A stretch of DNA of 64,000 nt from contig JAXGGA010001605.1 of assembly GCA_038373865.1 (NCBI GenBank), positions 62,001-126,000 of the forward strand, in the 5' to 3' direction. Of the stretch, positions 30,016 through 41,989 are shown one piece after another. The first letter of the stretch is position 1; each line of letters opens with the position of its first letter. The position numbers were made by a program, and so were the translations under genes. Under the pieces are notes generated by a model, which ran no database searches, was not told the origin of the DNA, and saw nothing but the letters and a program-made list of their open reading frames with translations. The stretch comes from Uloborus plumipes (lineage: Eukaryota; Arthropoda; Arachnida; Araneae; Uloboridae).

Positions 30016-30019
30016 CATA

Positions 30020-30515
30020 TTTTACCCTACATGTGATAGCTCTATATTTTATGTCAAAAATATTTCTTTAAAAAATGAGGTGAACTATTTTTTTCCTTAA
30101 ACTTCGCTCGAACACATACAAGTGTGATTCAGGCATCAATCACACATACATGCGAAATTCTTTAGGCGAAATAATTTTATTTGTTATACGTTTTATAAAA
30201 TGAAATATAGAGTTGTCACGCGGTGCAAAATGTCGCGTTTCTGGTGAAAGCCCCATTTAATACATCGTCTTTTCATCGGTGAAAGCTAAAATATCAAATA
30301 AAACACGCTTGAAGCTATATCGTTATAAAGAATGAGATGCATTTTGTCGAATATATTTCTTCGGAAATTTATGTACATGTATGGATACGGAAATAATACA
30401 TATCGATTACTAGTGCTTGATAGCAGAATACTTATCATTCAAATAAATCATTCATATAGTTTGGATCAACTGTTATAGCAGAACAGGGAGAATACTGCTT
30501 GAATCTGACAACATA
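30020..30515. other. AT-rich stretch, nothing recognised
   Basis: No gene or element ends supported. Confidence 0.5.
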
Positions 30516-30519
30516 TCTG

Positions 30520-30925
30520 TATTTCTACAGGAACTAATGTACAGTATATGACTTCCATTCCATTGTTCTATTTCAGATAGTATGCAGTAAACTTTTTTCC
30601 GACAACGGGTATTATAAGTCAGTAAACTTTATGTTAAGTGAAAACTTTTCAGCATTAAATGCCCGAGTTTAATAGCTAACCGAAAATTCTGGCTATTACA
30701 GACACGGAAACGATAAAATGACGGTACGTCTGCATTTCTACAGGAACTAATGCGAAGTTTATGACTTCCGTTCCATTGCTGTATTTCCTCTGGTATACAG
30801 TAAACGTCTTTTTCTCGACAGCGGAAAGTCACCACTTTTTAAGTTAAGTGAAAATTTTTGAGCTTTTTGAATAAATTAAAAATATCCGAGTTTAATAGCT
30901 AACTAGAAGTCTAGCTTTTACAGAA
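30520..30925. repeat. Tandem duplication, period about 205 bp
   Basis: TTCTACAGGAACTAATG, TATGACTTCC.TTCCATTG, GTTAAGTGAAAA and CGAGTTTAATAGCTAAC appear in order at 30524-30690 and again at 30735-30905. Substitutions and a few indels distinguish the copies. Confidence 0.85.
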
Positions 30926-30929
30926 TGTT

Positions 30930-32788
30930 GACAGGGATGTTTTAAATGAAATGCAGATAAAATGTTTTATTTTTACTTTTTGTGTAGCATTTTTTTAACT
31001 AATTCATTATTCCTGTATTTTAAACATTTCATCTGAATATTTAACGCATTTGAGGTTATTTTTCTCAATTGTATCTTTTCTGCAAAAGTTTAAGTATTTC
31101 CCCAAATTTTCTGTCTTTTTCTTCTCAATGGGGTTGACAAGCCGAATAGTAATTATTTTTAAGCCTGTACTATAATTCCCATGCAATGACACATTCAGCT
31201 TCCAAACCGTAAACTGTTTTAGGAAATTATACGGTGGAGATCCACACAGAAGGACTATTAGAAAAGTATCCAACCTTTCTCCTTTTGTGAAAACTAGATG
31301 TTGTTTAGTCTTGTGCGCGAGCTAGCCAAGTCAGAATCTTTGAGTACAAGCGTGAATATTTTCACGTTCGTCAATAGCGTCCGTTGCTGTCAAACAGAGT
31401 TTCACTGAGTAGTGTGTAATACTCTCGTCGTATTTATTAATTTCCATAAAATTCGAATCATTTCGATTCGAGCAGTGCTGATGGTTGATTTCGTCCTCCT
31501 TTGTCATTTCTAAAAGGTCTTCTTACAGTGAATTTTAACTTGTGAGAGTTTAATAACTTTAGCCCTAAGAAAAAACTCTAAAACCAATCGCGAAATATGT
31601 CTCCTGTTCCCAAATGCAGTTCATTGCATGCTATCTGTAATCGAATCAACTTTAATTTGGAAGGAGGAGGAAAATTTTTGTTTGCCATGCCTTATCCAAG
31701 TAAAATAAAATTCGCCCACGTAAAGCAAAATAAAAATTTCAAATCTTAAACCACATACAACCAAAACTCGCTCAAAATGAGTTTCTACTATATATTTCAG
31801 CGAAATGTACTTTGAAAAAATTTAATACAAGAACTACATTTGCAGCAATCAATTTATTAATTTAGAAGACTTTCGAACCGTCAAAAACAAGTTACTAATA
31901 ATGAAAATTAATTATTAACACTCCAAATTCATTAGAGGAAAGGGATAAATAACAGTTAAAATGCAAAAAAATTAAATACGAATATAAGTTAATTACAATA
32001 ATTTCGTAACAATTAAATTTCCACTTAAATAATACGAATACTGATAGTTATTTAATAATTAATGAGCATCCATTAAAGGAATTTGAACATATTTCTTAAG
32101 TTGATTGCATGTTCCTAAAAAAAGAAAGGAAAAAAGATAAAAGGAAATATAATAAATATTAAAGATTCTTCTAGCAGACTACTAACGGAATTGCAGGAAA
32201 AAGTAGTACAAATTACATTTAAAGCTCAAATATTATTCAGAGATTATATAAATTTATAACGGCAAGAAATGCATACTAAGCACTAATTTAGCGTGTATAC
32301 TGGAATAAAATTATACGCGCGTATTAATTTTGCCACAATATAAATCCACTTCAAAAGACAACAATATGAAAAAATAAATAATGATAAAAAATCTTCAAGT
32401 TATGATTGATCTCGCAATAGCTAATTAATAACAAAGCTTTAATCGTAAGTAAAATCTAAACCCATTCAACACGTTTTTTAAATATTTTTGGTTCAAATAT
32501 AAAAACATCGGCATCGAGAAAATATCGATGTAAAAACATCGACCCTGAAACATTATAAGCTTGAGACGAAGGCAGAAAAGATGCTTAGAAACATGGTTTC
32601 GTTTGCCAACTTCGGGGACTACAAAATGTGATATTTTTATGAACCTTTAGAGTCTACAGATAAAAAAAACACAATGTTTCCAAAAAAAAAAAATGCAGTC
32701 TCATTAATTTTTAACAGACCATTAAAAATACATGACAAAATAGGTGAAAATGAAATTCTAGGGGCGGATAATTACGTTAAATATCACA
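30930..32788. other. AT-rich stretch, nothing recognised
   Basis: No supported gene. The 88-codon minus-strand frame at 31007-31273 has no recognisable family. ATCGATG/CATCGAT short inverted repeats lie near 32505-32545. Confidence 0.5.
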
Positions 32789-32790
32789 TA

Positions 32791-33132
32791 CAGTGGCTCA
32801 CAAAAGTGTTCGTACACGTACCATTTTCAATGAAATAGAGCTTTTTTCGTTAATTGAAATTCATATTTCGGAATGGGTGTTTAGTAGTAAGATCTATGAT
32901 TTCTTCTTAAAAAAACTACGTGAAATATTTTAATAATTTAACAAAATTTGATTTTTAAGAAATTAATAATCAAAAAGTATCGTGAAATTGATCTCACAAA
33001 AGTCTTCGTACACTTTAAAGAAATATTTACAAGTTCGTAAATAATCTAATTTTTCAGTATTTTATCATTTAGTAGGTTATTCTTTAGTATCTACAACAGC
33101 TTTTAAATGTCTTGGAATAGATTTCGTTAGTT

Positions 33133-33186
<54 letters not shown>

Positions 33187-34473
33187 TTGCTACGCCCATG
33201 TTCGTTCATTATTCGATTATTATATTGCTTTTGGTTTGCTTTTCGTTTTAACGTCATATTTTCGCACTCTAACCTCCAGTTTGCTCCAATTATATTCTAT
33301 TGGGTTTAAACTGAGTTTAAAGTTGACTTGGGTGGCATTTCTAAAAGTTTTGGACAGTTTTAGAGGCACCAAAAGCGAACGTCGAAAGCCGTGTACTTCT
33401 TACAATTATCTTGGTAAAAAAAGCAAGTCGCTTCCAGTGCCCAAATTTTAGGCCGATAGTTTCAAACTGTTTTGTAAAATAGTTAAACAAACAGTATGCT
33501 TTGTTACTCCATCAATAAATATGAAATTACTACGTCCTGCTGCTGACAGGCACCTTTACACAAGAACGTTTCTACCACCTTGCTTAACTGTTCCAACAAA
33601 ATTCATAGAATGAAATTCCTAACTTTTTCTTCTCTTTATAATTATCGCCAAAAATATTAAATTTACTTTTATCTGAAAATACGGTGATATAATAAAACAT
33701 TTTGGGCTCATTTTTTATTTATTTTGTGAAGAAAAGCCTAAGTTCTACGTTATCTGCACTAACAAAACATTTTCTGAGGGTAGAGGGCCCAAGTAGTTCA
33801 GCTATTTAGAAGACTGAGAGAACTTTTTCAGTTGAAATCGAAACATAAAATGCTGAAAAAACTTTTATAGCTCTCAAGCGTAGATTTTTCTTAAATTTTC
33901 TAACCATAAACCTCAAACAGTGTGGCAAGATTTGTTTGTTTGTCGACCCTTTTTTAACCAGGTTCCTCTCCGATTTTTTTCTTCAAAGCATACTACACTA
34001 AGAAATGATATAAATTAATTAATTTAGAGATATTTCGAGCCGACTTACTACAATTATGATGAAAAATAATCCGATTTTGGCGGTGTCTGTATTTTTACGA
34101 ATACAAGACATAAAAAACTATTTAGTAGATTATTTTAGAGTAAGATGGCAAAAAATAAAAGCCAAATGCTTTTTAAGTGAATACAGAGCAAGAATAATGA
34201 ACAAACGACATAATGTGAACTTAAATCAGGAATTTATCCGAAAATATTGCAGTATACGAAGACTTTAGTGGCGTGTTATTTCTGTATTTATACGCTTTTT
34301 GACCCATTTCAAAAAGAAAATCAGTCAATATTTTAAAAACAAATATGGGTTTTATTCAGAATGACTCAGAGATGATGTGAAAAGTTATTGATCTACATAT
34401 TCAAATTCAGGTTCATGGAATTTTGGTTTAACAACAAATTTTTAAGCTGTACGAACACTTTTGTGAACCACTG
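32791..34473 (-). mobile_element. Tc1-like transposon with doubled terminal sites
   Basis: TIR CAGTGGCTCACAAAAGTG at the left opposes CACTTTTGTGAACCACTG at the right, flanked by TA on both sides. A second, inner pair carries nearly the same motif: CTCACAAAAGTCTTCGTACA at 32994-33013 and its inverted, mutated form at about 34251-34268. Total length 1683 bp fits a full Tc1-like element, and a transposase relic is on the minus strand. Confidence 0.85.
33190..33790 (-). pseudogene. Tc1-type transposase relic
   Basis: Read on the minus strand in shifting frames. A SDKSKFNIFGDN-like block (about 33655-33690; family motif SDESKF, carrying the first catalytic Asp) is followed by FIDGV and LKLS blocks (33480-33530), then NPIEYNWSKLEVRVRKYD (about 33240-33300), the region of the third catalytic residue. 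Many stops and frameshifts. The second catalytic block, QDN.PKHTS in this family, is not clear. A long T-run at 33134-33171 and (GT)n follow. Confidence 0.65.
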
Positions 34474-35237
34474 TATATGTGAGTCTGTCTCCATAAAAAT
34501 AATTTAGATGTACATATAGATAGACAGATAGATACTGTTTGATATTCTTTCCGGCGACCTTCCTCTAATTTGCGCATGCGTCAGGTCTCAACTGATTTTA
34601 TGAAACTAGGGGTGATTGGGACAAGAGAGATAAGAAATGGGATGGGTATTTTGTTGGATTCATTTATTTGAGGTGTTGATTTGGGTTGGTGTTTTTTTTT
34701 TTTTTCTTCATATTCAGTTCTATGAAAATAAAATAATGTCAGACAAAGTAGAAATGCTGACATCGTGTATTTTCCTAATCAAGTCGTCTCCCTTTTTGAA
34801 GCAGAAACGTTCAAAGGTGCTAGTCGTGGTTTTCGAGGTTGTACAGTATATAGATAGATACATACCAAAAAAGAGTGTTACCATAAACAAGTAAATATTT
34901 TTTTCATATGAATTTGATAATAGATCAATAAATATTTTTGTAACGAAAAAAAATATATTAAAACGGCATACACATGTTTCGGCATTACAAAGAACACCTT
35001 TTTCAATGCTAAAAATGTGAGTTTAACATGTTTAACTTTTAACATGTTTAACTTTGTTAAAAGTGGTGCAAGATAAGCAGTGCAGCAAACTGTGAAAATA
35101 TTTTACCATTTCACTTTGCCCCACATTACCCCAATTATGTACTTATTTTTGTTAGAACCAATTTTTGGTAGATTTATTTTCGATAGATAGATAGATAAGG
35201 AGGAAAAATATTTTTTTATATAATATTAACATCTTGC
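34474..35237. other. Stretch with short tetranucleotide repeats and a hairpin-family fragment
   Basis: (ATAG)n occurs at about 34516-34532 and 35185-35200. At 34960-35035 the text CATGTTTCGGCATTACAAAG and CTTTTTCAATGCTAAAAATG marks a partial copy of the CACGTGT hairpin family, followed by tandem TTTAACATGTTTAACTTT. Confidence 0.55.
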
Positions 35238-35589
35238 TACACTGTAAAAAATGACTGTTGTTTTTACAGTATAACACAGCTAATTTTATAGTAATAAACT
35301 AAAGATTACTAATTTTACAGTAATAAACTGCAAACTTGCTACTTTAACAGTTTATTACCGTGCGTTTTACAGTATTAAACTGGAACCTCTGCTGCCAGAA
35401 TTATACTGTTGTTTTAACAGTATAAAATAGCTAAATTGTATGGCAATAAACTGTAAATTGCTAAATTTACAGTAAGAAAAGGTAAAATTGCTAATTTTAC
35501 AGTTTATTACTGTGTATTTTACATTTTTAAATTAGAACCTCAGCTGCCAGTATTATACTGTAAAAACAACAGTTCGTTTTCGCAGTGTA
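35238..35589 (+). mobile_element. TACACTGTAAAAA element, copy e (best preserved)
   Basis: Starts TACACTGTAAAAAATGACTG and ends TTTTCGCAGTGTA, so TIRs TACACTG face each other. The interior is two tandem units, about 35253-35408 and 35409-35560, each ending GCTGCCAG.ATTATACT. Length 352 bp. No frame. Confidence 0.85.
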
Positions 35590-36500
35590 ATGTTTGTATT
35601 CAGCAGTGAATACTTAAAGCTGCAGCAAAAGATAATGGGTTCTGAAAATATTTCTCAAAAATCCATTACTATATAAAATGCTTCTAAACTTATTTCAGAA
35701 ATAATTTAATGAGAAAATTTGGTTTAGAATACAGCAACAGCAACAACTCCAGATAAATATCGAAAATAACAGCGCTGTGACATCAGATCTTATTTCTGAA
35801 CTTCGTAGAAGTAAACTTAAATCTTACGCAAATATTTTTAAATAACGTGAAAATATGTATAGCTAATTAATTCAAAACAAAGTCATAAGAATATATTAAG
35901 TAATCATTTTAATGAAACGAAAACATAGCGTTTCATAAAAGTATTATGCTTGCATTATGAATGAAATCTTCTAATGAGGTAATTTGCACTTAAAAACCTT
36001 TAATAAATCTAAGCAAATTCAATTAAAATATGATAAAAAATATACTGTAATAATTTAAATAATTCATTTTTTGGATTTTTTCAGATTTACCTATTACATC
36101 TTTTATTTTTCAACTCTTTCAAAAAAGTAGAATGAGAGCACGTGTGTTGATAAAAATTAAGGATTTGAATAACAGATACGATATTTTTTATTAAAATGAT
36201 CCACCTAAAAAAAAGTCATATTTAACAACATTAAACTTTGACAAAGAAAAAAAAAAAGAAACACATCAATCCAAAAAACAATAAATAAAACTTCACCTGA
36301 AATCATTGATGGTGCAAAACTAATAATGAAATTAGACTTATATGCAATTTTAAATGGCTATTCTTTTGTCGTTTTTCGAACGTATCGTATATCGAGTTCT
36401 GATAAATAAAACCATTTTTTTTACATCTATTTCTCTGATAATTAAAGTAGTTGTCTGTCCTGCTGTTAGTCCATCTGTCTGCATTTGCAAAATTCCCAAA
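35590..36500. other. AT-rich stretch, nothing recognised
   Basis: No gene, RNA or element end supported. Confidence 0.5.
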
Positions 36501-36502
36501 CT

Positions 36503-36793
36503 TACACTGTTAAAAATTCAGGCTGCTTTTACGGTAAATGTTACTGTAAAATGTAGCGTTTACCGTACAGAAATTTTTTACAGTGAATTGTACCGATAAA
36601 AAAAAATGCGATTGCAGCGCCAGTTGATCACCACGTAACTTACTGTGAGATGCGTCGTTCGCATCTCGCGCTTTTAATTCTAGTTTTCTCTTCAGGAAAA
36701 TTTTACAGTAAAAAAAATTACGGTTAAAGTTACTGGCAACATGGATGCCAGTAACTTTTACTGTAAAATTTAAGGAAAATTTTTGGCAGTGTA
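36503..36793 (+). mobile_element. TACACTGTTAAAAATT MITE, copy 1
   Basis: Starts TACACTGTTAAAAATTCAGG and ends AATTTTTGGCAGTGTA. Inner inverted repeats GTTACTGGCAACATGGATGC / CAGTAACTTTTACTG lie near the right end. It shares its interior (TTTACAGTGAATTGTACCGAT, ATGCGATTGCAGCGCCA) with the minus-oriented copy at 37740-38125, but lacks the ~95-bp block present there. Confidence 0.8.
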
Positions 36794-37739
36794 CTGTAAA
36801 ATTTGAAAAAGTATGAATTCTTTCAGCAATGTTAGTTATTTCCAATTACGAAGCTGATTTTTGTACGTGGACTGTTAGTTTTAATATTTTTTTCTGTATC
36901 TTTTGTTGTTTCACATTTTATTTTGATGCAAGGAATTTTAGTTTTTTCTGAATAAATAATTAACAACCGGCAATAATAAGTGCTAGCTCTTTCCAAGATC
37001 AATCCAGCTTGTAGTAAATGCACTTGATTCTTTCGCCTAGTTCAAGATTTTCTTTAAAGTATTTGTTTTAATTTGAAAATTTAAAAGATAGCATAGCCAT
37101 AGTATAGCATCGCCATTTCTTCACTTTATCTTAAAGAACATTTTAAAGGTAATGAAAAAGAGACCCGTATCGATATTTTTTTTTCGATTATAATTTTCAT
37201 GCTTCGCGTATGCAATACTATTTTATTCCTTTTAGACAACAGGAAATTGGAGTTTCAGTGTAAATACAAAGAAAAATTTTAATAATTTGCAGCAGTTCTT
37301 CGAAGAAAGATGCATTTATTTAAAGCTTAGACGTTCGGAAATGCTCTTATTAATAGAATAAAAATTCTCTGATTCACTGTGAACTTTTAAATAAGCAGGA
37401 AAAGATTATTCAGTTCACTTTTAATGTGCAGCTTTTTGATAAAAAAAGCATTTCTTAATTCCTTTTACACGTCTAACACCTTTTTGCAGCACAAAAATTT
37501 CAAAATGTTTAGTGCAAATCTAAAATTCAAAGCATAAAAATCCTAAATTATTTTTTAATATTACACAACGAAGTATTGCTACAAAACTTTCGTGCTTTCT
37601 TTCGTTTATTATAGCATGTAAGAATAAAGATTCAATCTAAAATATATATTCTTTAATGTTACCTAAATTCATAGCATTTTATTTTTCAAGTAAAACACAG
37701 TTACTTACGAACTGTAAAATTTATTCGCACAGTATAAAG
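36794..37739. other. AT-rich stretch, nothing recognised
   Basis: No gene supported between the two MITE copies. Confidence 0.5.
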
Positions 37740-38125
37740 TACACTGTTAAAAATTTTCCTGAAATTTTACGGTAATAGTTACTGGCTTCTATGTTGCCAG
37801 TAACTTTTACGTAAAATATTTTTTGCTGTAAAAGTTTACGGAAGAGAAAACGGGAATTAAAAAACGCGTGATACGGACGGCAAGGATCGAACCCGGGACC
37901 CAATGTTTTCACACTGCTTTACTATCCACGGTACCAGATGAGACACATCAGGATAACAGAAATAGTGTATCATCTGCATCTCACAGTAAGTCACGTGATG
38001 ATCAATTGGCACTGCAATCGCAATTTTTTTATCGGTACAATTTACTGTAAAATATTTCTGTACTGTGAAAGCTACATTTTACACTAACATTTACCATAAA
38101 AGCTTCCTGAATTTTTGACAGTGTA
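37740..38125 (-). mobile_element. TACACTGTTAAAAATT MITE, copy 2, with tRNA-like insert
   Basis: Same family as 36503-36793, in opposite orientation: TACACTGTTAAAAATTTTCC at the left, TTTTTGACAGTGTA at the right. It carries a block at about 37866-37950 that contains a tRNA T-arm-type sequence on the minus strand. Confidence 0.8.
37866..37950 (-). other. tRNA-like (pol III box) segment inside a MITE
   Basis: The minus strand reads TGGTACCGTGGATAGTAAAG (weak A box) and, about 30 bases later, GGGTTCGATCCTTGCC, an excellent B box (GGTTCGANNCC). Spacing fits a tRNA or tRNA-derived SINE head. The acceptor stem does not pair convincingly, so I do not call a functional tRNA. Confidence 0.55.
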
Positions 38126-38640
38126 TATTGCAAATTTAAATAGGAATTTGTAACGCTAAACAATTTTGCTTGTTAATGTATAAGCACAAACACGTACACA
38201 CACACAAAACATGACTCTACAAAGCCGGAATTAAATAGAAGCAATGAGTCTCAGTCGTATTATGTGAGAGATCTGTCTCAAAAGCTCTTACACATTAGTC
38301 CTGTCTTTCTTACGCCTAATCTAGTAAGTTATCCTCTTCTTAGTATTAACCAAAGGTTGAATTGCTCCTTTCATTGACAGTGAAACACTTCCAGATAACT
38401 GGATTACTTTTATATACTACTTCTGTCTTTTTACAAAATCCACGGAATTGAGGTGTTCCCCTGTTTTTTCATTTCACTTCTTCTATTAAAATATAGTGTG
38501 CTGTTAGTCTTACATATGACTTTATTGGAAAAATCAATCCATACATTTAAGACAGTACGGGTATCACATAAGAGAAAGTAGCATAGCAAAAACACAAGTA
38601 ATAAAAATGAGAACTATAGATTGAATCAACAAAAGAGGAT
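38126..38640. other. Non-coding stretch
   Basis: No gene supported; a short (CA)n lies near 38197-38207. Confidence 0.5.
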
Positions 38641-38644
38641 CAAG

Positions 38645-38745
38645 AAGAGTATAATAATAATGATGATAATGATGATAATAATAAAAATATTAACAAAAAA
38701 ACAATAACAAAAATAACGACGATGATAATAACAACAGCAATGATC

Positions 38746-38789
<44 letters not shown>

Positions 38790-38805
38790 CTATAATAATA
38801 ATAAT

Positions 38806-38889
<84 letters not shown>
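38645..38889. repeat. (AAT)n microsatellite
   Basis: Imperfect ATAATGATG/ATAATAATA from 38645, becoming an almost pure (AAT)n tract at 38747-38889 with CT interruptions near 38789 and 38811. Confidence 0.95.
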
Positions 38890-38891
<2 letters not shown>

Positions 38892-39265
38892 GGAACATCA
38901 GAAATGCAGTCTTTGCAAGGAGCTTATATAAGTTCCCTCGTTCCAGTATGATTTGGTGATGTTTCCGCGTTTCTGGGACTCTTTGTAATAATTATTTGGA
39001 CCTATAACGAAATATTCTACTGTCCTAATGCCCGAATTACATATTCCGCACATACCAGATGGAAGGATGCAGCAAAAAAGCATATAGCAAAAATTAAGTC
39101 TTACACTGAATGTTATTCAAAAGAAAAAAATCTTGTGGAAAATTAAGTGGCAGAGCGTGACATGTTTTTTGTCTCCACTCACATTTTTAAAAAATGGACG
39201 GAGCTTGGGTTGATACTAAACGTTTCAATTACTTTTTATGTCCCACAGCAGCCACTCTGTTTGCT
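38890..39265. other. Non-coding stretch
   Basis: No supported gene. A 61-codon minus-strand frame is present, with no domain. Confidence 0.5.
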
Positions 39266-39266
39266 C

Positions 39267-39455
39267 TACACTGTAAAAAATAAACGTTGTTTTTACAGTA
39301 AAATACAGCTAATTCCATAATGATAAATTGCAAAAATTGTTAATTTTTCAGTAATACACTGTAAAATGTCTACTTTTACAGTATTAAACTCTAAAATTGC
39401 TGTTTTTACAGTAAGAAACTGCAAAATTGCTAATTTTACAATTTCAATTTACAAT
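39267..39455 (+). mobile_element. TACACTGTAAAAA element, copy f (3' truncated)
   Basis: Starts TACACTGTAAAAAATAAACG and continues through one unit; the right half is missing after AATTGCTAATTTTACAATTT. Confidence 0.75.
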
Positions 39456-39712
39456 TCAGCAAATATGATTTAATTAAAATGTCTTGTAACTAAACCATGA
39501 AAGCAAGTTGTTGTTATTAGGTAGTAAAAATGTAAGCCGCACGTGGAGTAGGGCACGTGTAAGTCAGTATGAGATTTTATGAAAAATAAAAAATAAGATA
39601 AAATTTGTCTATGAAACATATGTGTACTTCAGGTTAATAGAATATTTATTCATTCTTCCTTATTCAATATAAGAAGCTTAGTTCAGAAAATAAATATTGA
39701 TTTTATAAGGAA

Positions 39713-40951
39713 CTAGCGGTACCCGCACGGCTTTGCCCGTGGTATAAAAGTAAAAGGTCATTTGGTAATGAATTGATATCGCAGAAAGAACACTCAATTT
39801 TAGTTATAATTCAACTGTAGTTTTTTAAAACTATGTTATAAAAATAAGCCAAAAGAGAACAAAGGAACAATTTTGCTGCTTACAGAGACATGAAAAAGCA
39901 AACACCTTAAAAAATATGGTAGCATTTGAGTACTGTCATGCAATAATATGTTTCTCTGAGAAGGAAACATATTTAATCAGGTATTTATCATACGCAAATA
40001 ATTTTTTCTACTCTCGAAAACAAAAATAGTTGCGTAGCAACGTGCCTTGGAAAATTTCAATTATTGAAGGTTCTTGACGCTATTTAAAAAGTCGCCAATT
40101 TGGAAGCTAATTTGGGATACCTGGGGTAATTCTGAACCCCTATCCCTTCCATAAATAAAGAAACTTACGTAATCTCACTTTTGTGAAAGAGAAATTGTCG
40201 CCAAATGTTGAGGTATTCTCTATGAAGCTGATTACTTTTTTGGCAATCTGAAATCAATTTGAATATTATATTTGGCGCTAAATGTACATCATTCCGTAAG
40301 GCGTTAAAATAATTTCCAATATTGCAGTATATCATAGCACATAGTATGGACATGAAAACGAACTATTGATTGGATGTTTGGCGAGAAAATATAGTAACAT
40401 ACTTTGATTGAAAACAGCAATAGATAAAGAACAAAATAGTGTTCGCCTGGAAAATAATGCATGACATCTAAGCCTCTACAAATCTAAAGGAGTTCCGAAA
40501 TATGAAACTGAATCTCATATTTGCTTTTAAAAAAAGATTAATCTGTTAATAAAATACCTTTTTTAGTTTTATACTGGAGATAGTTATTGGGAAAACTTCC
40601 ATTATTGAGGGCTCTTGGCGCGATTCAAAAGATCGCCAAATTTACGGTAGCAAGCAATTCCAACTATTTGCCAGAGAGTTGAGTTGATACACTAAATACT
40701 CGATTGGATTGATGAAAGCCTTCGAAAATGGCGTTTTAAATTGAAATTACAGAGACAGAATCAGGTCTAAAATTGAGATAAAAAAAATAACTACCCATCG
40801 GATTTTGTTGAAACTGGTCTCTAAACCTTCCCAGTACCAAAAGGAACAAACGGTGAAAATTTCAGGCAAATCTCCCGGGTAGTTTCTGAGATCTTAGGGA
40901 ATACACACACATATATACACATTTACCAACATTCATTTTTATATATATAGA
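39713..40951 (-). mobile_element. Helitron-like non-autonomous element
   Basis: On the minus strand it begins TCTATATATATAAAAATGAATG-type text after an A and ends CACGGGCAAAGCCGTG, a perfect hairpin, then CGGGTACCGCTAG followed by T. That is 5' TC, 3' hairpin plus CTRR, and A/T insertion. Inside, a GGAAAATTTCAATTATTGAAGG..CTTGACGC block at about 40049 recurs near 40589, so an internal duplication is present. No Rep/helicase frame. Confidence 0.7.
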
Positions 40952-40954
40952 TTG

Positions 40955-41554
40955 CAATATTTCATTTTCTAAAGCGTGCGTGCATTTACATATGCATATA
41001 TAAACTTAAAAAGACTTTTTATATGGTTTGAAAATTGAACTTTTTGTATTCACTCGTTTCAAAATTTTCCATCCAACAGTCAATGATAAATAAAATTCTA
41101 ACTTTCTTTGGAGAAATATTAGTTCTTTTGCAAATATAATAATTTGAAAAGATTTTGTTATTCCTAATTGCAACTTTTCAGTGTTTTTCTCCTCTATAAT
41201 TGTGTTTTCCTAATAATTGACTCCATTATGAAAATTCTTCCCAACTTCAATAGAAAACAGAAAGTTTTTATACGAAATGTAAACAGTTTTAAATTAAACG
41301 AGCTTCGTGGAGCGTTCTATTCCGAAGTGCGTTGACTATTTTCTTTTAACTCTTTTCTGAATATTTGTATTTTTCAATTAAAGTGCGTTATAAATATAAG
41401 TTTCCTGGCATGATAAGATGGAGCCATTTTTTTACACCGAATGCTAAAGAGAGATAAATGGTAAAATAAACTCTTTATATAGTAAAAAAATTTAGCTAAA
41501 CACTTTTATTTATTTTCTGTTTTTCACTTACGTTTCTTTGACTTCTTTAAGTTC
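40955..41554. other. AT-rich stretch, nothing recognised
   Basis: No gene or repeat end supported. Confidence 0.5.
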
Positions 41555-41985
41555 TACATTGCAAAAAATAAGTTGTTTTTACATTATAACCCGAAAAAAC
41601 ATTATAATCCGGAGGTTTCAGTTTAAAACTGTAAAAGCGCAGTTACAAACTAAATCTGGCTATTTTACAGTTTATTACTGTAAAACTAGCATTTTTACAG
41701 TTTATTAATATAAAATTAGCAATTTTGCAGTTTATTTCCATAAAATTAGCTGCATTGTGCTGTAAAAAAACTGCAATACTGGTAGCATAGGTTCCAGGTT
41801 AAAACTGTAAAATGCACAGTACTAAACTGTTAAACTAGCAATTTTAAATTTATTACTGAAAAACTAGCAGTTTTACAGTTTTTTACTAAAAAAATTAGCA
41901 ATTTGTCCAATATGTTACTGTAAAAGAACTGTGAAATTAGCGGTATTGTACTATAAAAACAACATTCATTTTTTACCGAACATTA
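41555..41985 (-). mobile_element. TACACTGTAAAAA element, copy g
   Basis: Inverted orientation: begins TACATTGCAAAAAATAAG and ends near TTTTTTACCGAACATTACA. Unit markers GGAGGTTTCAGTTTAAAACTG (41611) and ATAGGTTCCAGGTTAAAACTG (41786) show two units. Confidence 0.75.
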
Positions 41986-41989
41986 CATT

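Noticed and set aside
37866..37950. A functional tRNA gene
   Set aside because: B box is good, but the A box is weak and the acceptor stem does not pair; it sits within a MITE.
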